Shown here: positions 62,400 through 64,000 of the stretch, piece after piece | Layout of the letters: every line of letters begins with the position of its first letter | Numbering within the stretch: position 1 is the stretch's first letter | From: an actinobacterium SCGC AAA278-O22 | Lineage (GTDB): Bacteria; Actinomycetota; Actinomycetes; Nanopelagicales; Nanopelagicaceae | NCBI GenBank assembly: GCA_000372185.1 | Contig: AQUA01000004.1 | Location: 39,713 to 103,712, forward strand | Length of the DNA: 64,000 bases | Reading direction: 5' to 3' | Translations under genes and position numbers: made by a program | The notes under the pieces: generated by a model | The model's input: the letters and a program-made list of their open reading frames with translations, nothing else | Database searches by the model: none | Told to the model about the DNA's origin: nothing

Positions 62400-63729
62400 C
62401 TTCATACATCGCAGCATCTGCCCGTTCCAGTAATTCTCCTGCGCCATCGTTATGTACGTGGCCGATACTGACGCCAATTTTGATGGAGAGGCCATCGATA
62501 AGAAATGGATAGCTACAGGTGGCTTGTAACGCATAAGCAGCCTCCAGCGTTTCTTCATAATTTCCATTAATCAGCACACCGAATTCGTCACCACCGAGGC
62601 GTGCAAGAACGGAACCGGTGGGAAGTGAACGAGTAAAACGCTGCGCTACTTGCTGCAGAACCACATTGCCAATCTCGTGGCCGTAATTGTCATTCACCGG
62701 TTTAAATTCATCGAGATCTAGAAGTAGAAGCGCACCTTCAGTCTTTGAAAACGAGGCAAGTTCTGCAATCAGTCGCCTTCGATTGGGAAGACCTGTAATG
62801 TCATCAGTGCGGGCTAAAACTTTTTCTTCACCAAGATTCTTAGCCTGCCTGATGACGATAGACATACGGAAGAAGGCCATAAAGAGTGTGGCAACAGCTG
62901 GAGCCACTATATAGAGCGGAAAGATTCCAGGACGAAGCGCGATAAGAGCCAACAGTGTGGGGCTAATAAAAATCGAGAGCGCAAGAAAGGCCGGATGAAT
63001 TCCAACGTCGTATTCACTCTTGCTCTGAGGCAGCCAGAAAGATGAAGCGATGAGAACAATTCCAATTAACCACCCATCATCTGTGAGCTGACCAAATCGG
63101 TAACTTCCATTGACTGCAAGCCATAAATAGAGCAAATCTGATGCCGAAAAGAGTGCGATACCGAGAAAGAGGATTGTCGCCCGTATCTGAAGTCGGTGAG
63201 TAACGAGTGCGATGGAGGCGATTATCAAAAGCAGTAAGTCACAGATGGGAAAGAGCAATGAAAAGAATTGGTCTTGCACATTGATGAGCGATTGTGGAAA
63301 TACTCGAGTGAGAAAGAGTGCAGTAGCAATAGATGAAATTCCAAGACCGAAAATAGCTGAATCGAGAATCTCGAGTGGATTGAGCTTGCGTCCGCGCACC
63401 AGTGATCGTGGAATAGCAATCAATGCAAGGGGATAGAAGAGTGTGTAACTCACCTGGGCGAGTAATTGTGAGCTTTCAGGAAGCGAATAGAAATCGCTAT
63501 AGCTATTGATGATAGATCCGAATCCCCAGAACGTGATTGCCAATGAGGCAGTCGCAAGTGCAACAGGATCATTACTCAGCGGAGATTGGGCAATTGCTGC
63601 GATAGCAAAGATCCAGATAGCGTTGTAAAGAATGAGATCGAGAAGAATTGAGCGATCGGGAAAGAGCGCCTTCAGTGCGATATGAGAAAGCAGCAGCGAC
63701 AGTGGCAGCCAACGAAGAACCCGATACAC
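62356..63729 (-). CDS. GGDEF-domain diguanylate cyclase with N-terminal membrane domain
   Basis: Multiple TM segments; DDITGLPNRR; LLLDLDEFKPVND; RLGGDEFGVL; ADAAMYEAKRSG. Confidence 0.92.
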   Translation of the reverse strand: MYRVLRWLPLSLLLSHIALKALFPDRSILLDLILYNAIWIFAIAAIAQSPLSNDPVALATASLAITFWGFGSIINSYSDFYSLPESSQLLAQVSYTLFYPLALIAIPRSLVRGRKLNPLEILDSAIFGLGISSIATALFLTRVFPQSLINVQDQFFSLLFPICDLLLLIIASIALVTHRLQIRATILFLGIALFSASDLLYLWLAVNGSYRFGQLTDDGWLIGIVLIASSFWLPQSKSEYDVGIHPAFLALSIFISPTLLALIALRPGIFPLYIVAPAVATLFMAFFRMSIVIRQAKNLGEEKVLARTDDITGLPNRRRLIAELASFSKTEGALLLLDLDEFKPVNDNYGHEIGNVVLQQVAQRFTRSLPTGSVLARLGGDEFGVLINGNYEETLEAAYALQATCSYPFLIDGLSIKIGVSIGHVHNDGAGELLERADAAMYEAKRSGVGVVQASRP

Positions 63730-63743
63730 CTAGTGAATTAAAT

Positions 63744-63783
63744 AAGTAAGACTTCCACCTATAAATAGGGGAAGCCTTACTTT
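63744..63783 (-). terminator. Imperfect hairpin between the right-edge CDS and the GGDEF gene (terminator or attenuator)
   Basis: aagtaag-a-cttcc-a-cctat-aa-atagg-ggaag-c-cttactt, long stem with small internal mismatches. Confidence 0.5.
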
Positions 63784-63806
63784 CGGGGCTGGGTAAAGTT
63801 TTTTAG

Positions 63807-64000
63807 TTAGAAGCCTTTGGCGCAGAGGAGATTTGCTGAAGCCTTTGCATCATCTGCATTGGTCTTGAGCTGACCTGGGGCGCTGACTAGGAGCGCCTTC
63901 TTTGCCTCGAGATCTTTTACCTGCGCAGCAAGCTTTGTCTTTGAACCACTGAGGACAAGCACTGCATTTGCAAGCTTAGAAATCGCTGCGGCAAGTTTCT
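63807..64000 (-). CDS. Partial CDS, coiled-coil-like C-terminus (start beyond right edge; not in ORF track)
   Basis: Open minus-strand frame KLAAAISKLANAVLVLSGSKTKLAAQVKDLEAKKALLVSAPGQLKTNADDAKASANLLCAKGF* ending at 63807. Confidence 0.6.
   Translation of the reverse strand, partial: KLAAAISKLANAVLVLSGSKTKLAAQVKDLEAKKALLVSAPGQLKTNADDAKASANLLCAKGF

Overview
This window looks like a chromosomal segment of a small-genome, probably freshwater-type, actinobacterium. The lineage is an inference from gene content and gene order only. About 1-13.2 kb and 16.8-23.9 kb form a surface-polysaccharide locus: glycosyltransferases, two GT11-type fucosyltransferases, a UDP-glucuronate decarboxylase-like SDR, an ABC flippase-like exporter, an O-antigen ligase-like protein, a nucleotide-sugar dehydrogenase and rmlABCD. 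The 1-13 kb part is visibly AT-rich. Between the two halves (13.3-16.8 kb) is a distinct module. It has an ECF-type sigma factor fused to a transmembrane segment and an extracytoplasmic domain, followed by a secreted Thr/Ala-rich surface protein ending in a heptad-repeat coiled coil, with a strongly structured 5' leader. From 24 to 64 kb the content is mostly conserved actinobacterial core: a ferric-reductase/FMN-binding/ApbE cluster; glnR-mshD opposite a thioredoxin/sulfurtransferase/DUF1416 group; mshA-ybjN-gpm; carD-ispDF(fused)-cysS-rlmB; lacZ-type GH2; one tRNA-Thr(TGT); groEL with a CIRCE-like operator; serC-pdxH-citrate synthase; photolyase; a GGDEF protein. Features missing from the supplied ORF track were read directly: an exostosin-like glycosyltransferase running off the left edge, a FkbM methyltransferase split by two compensating homopolymer frameshifts, two very small membrane ORFs, and a partial CDS at the right edge.
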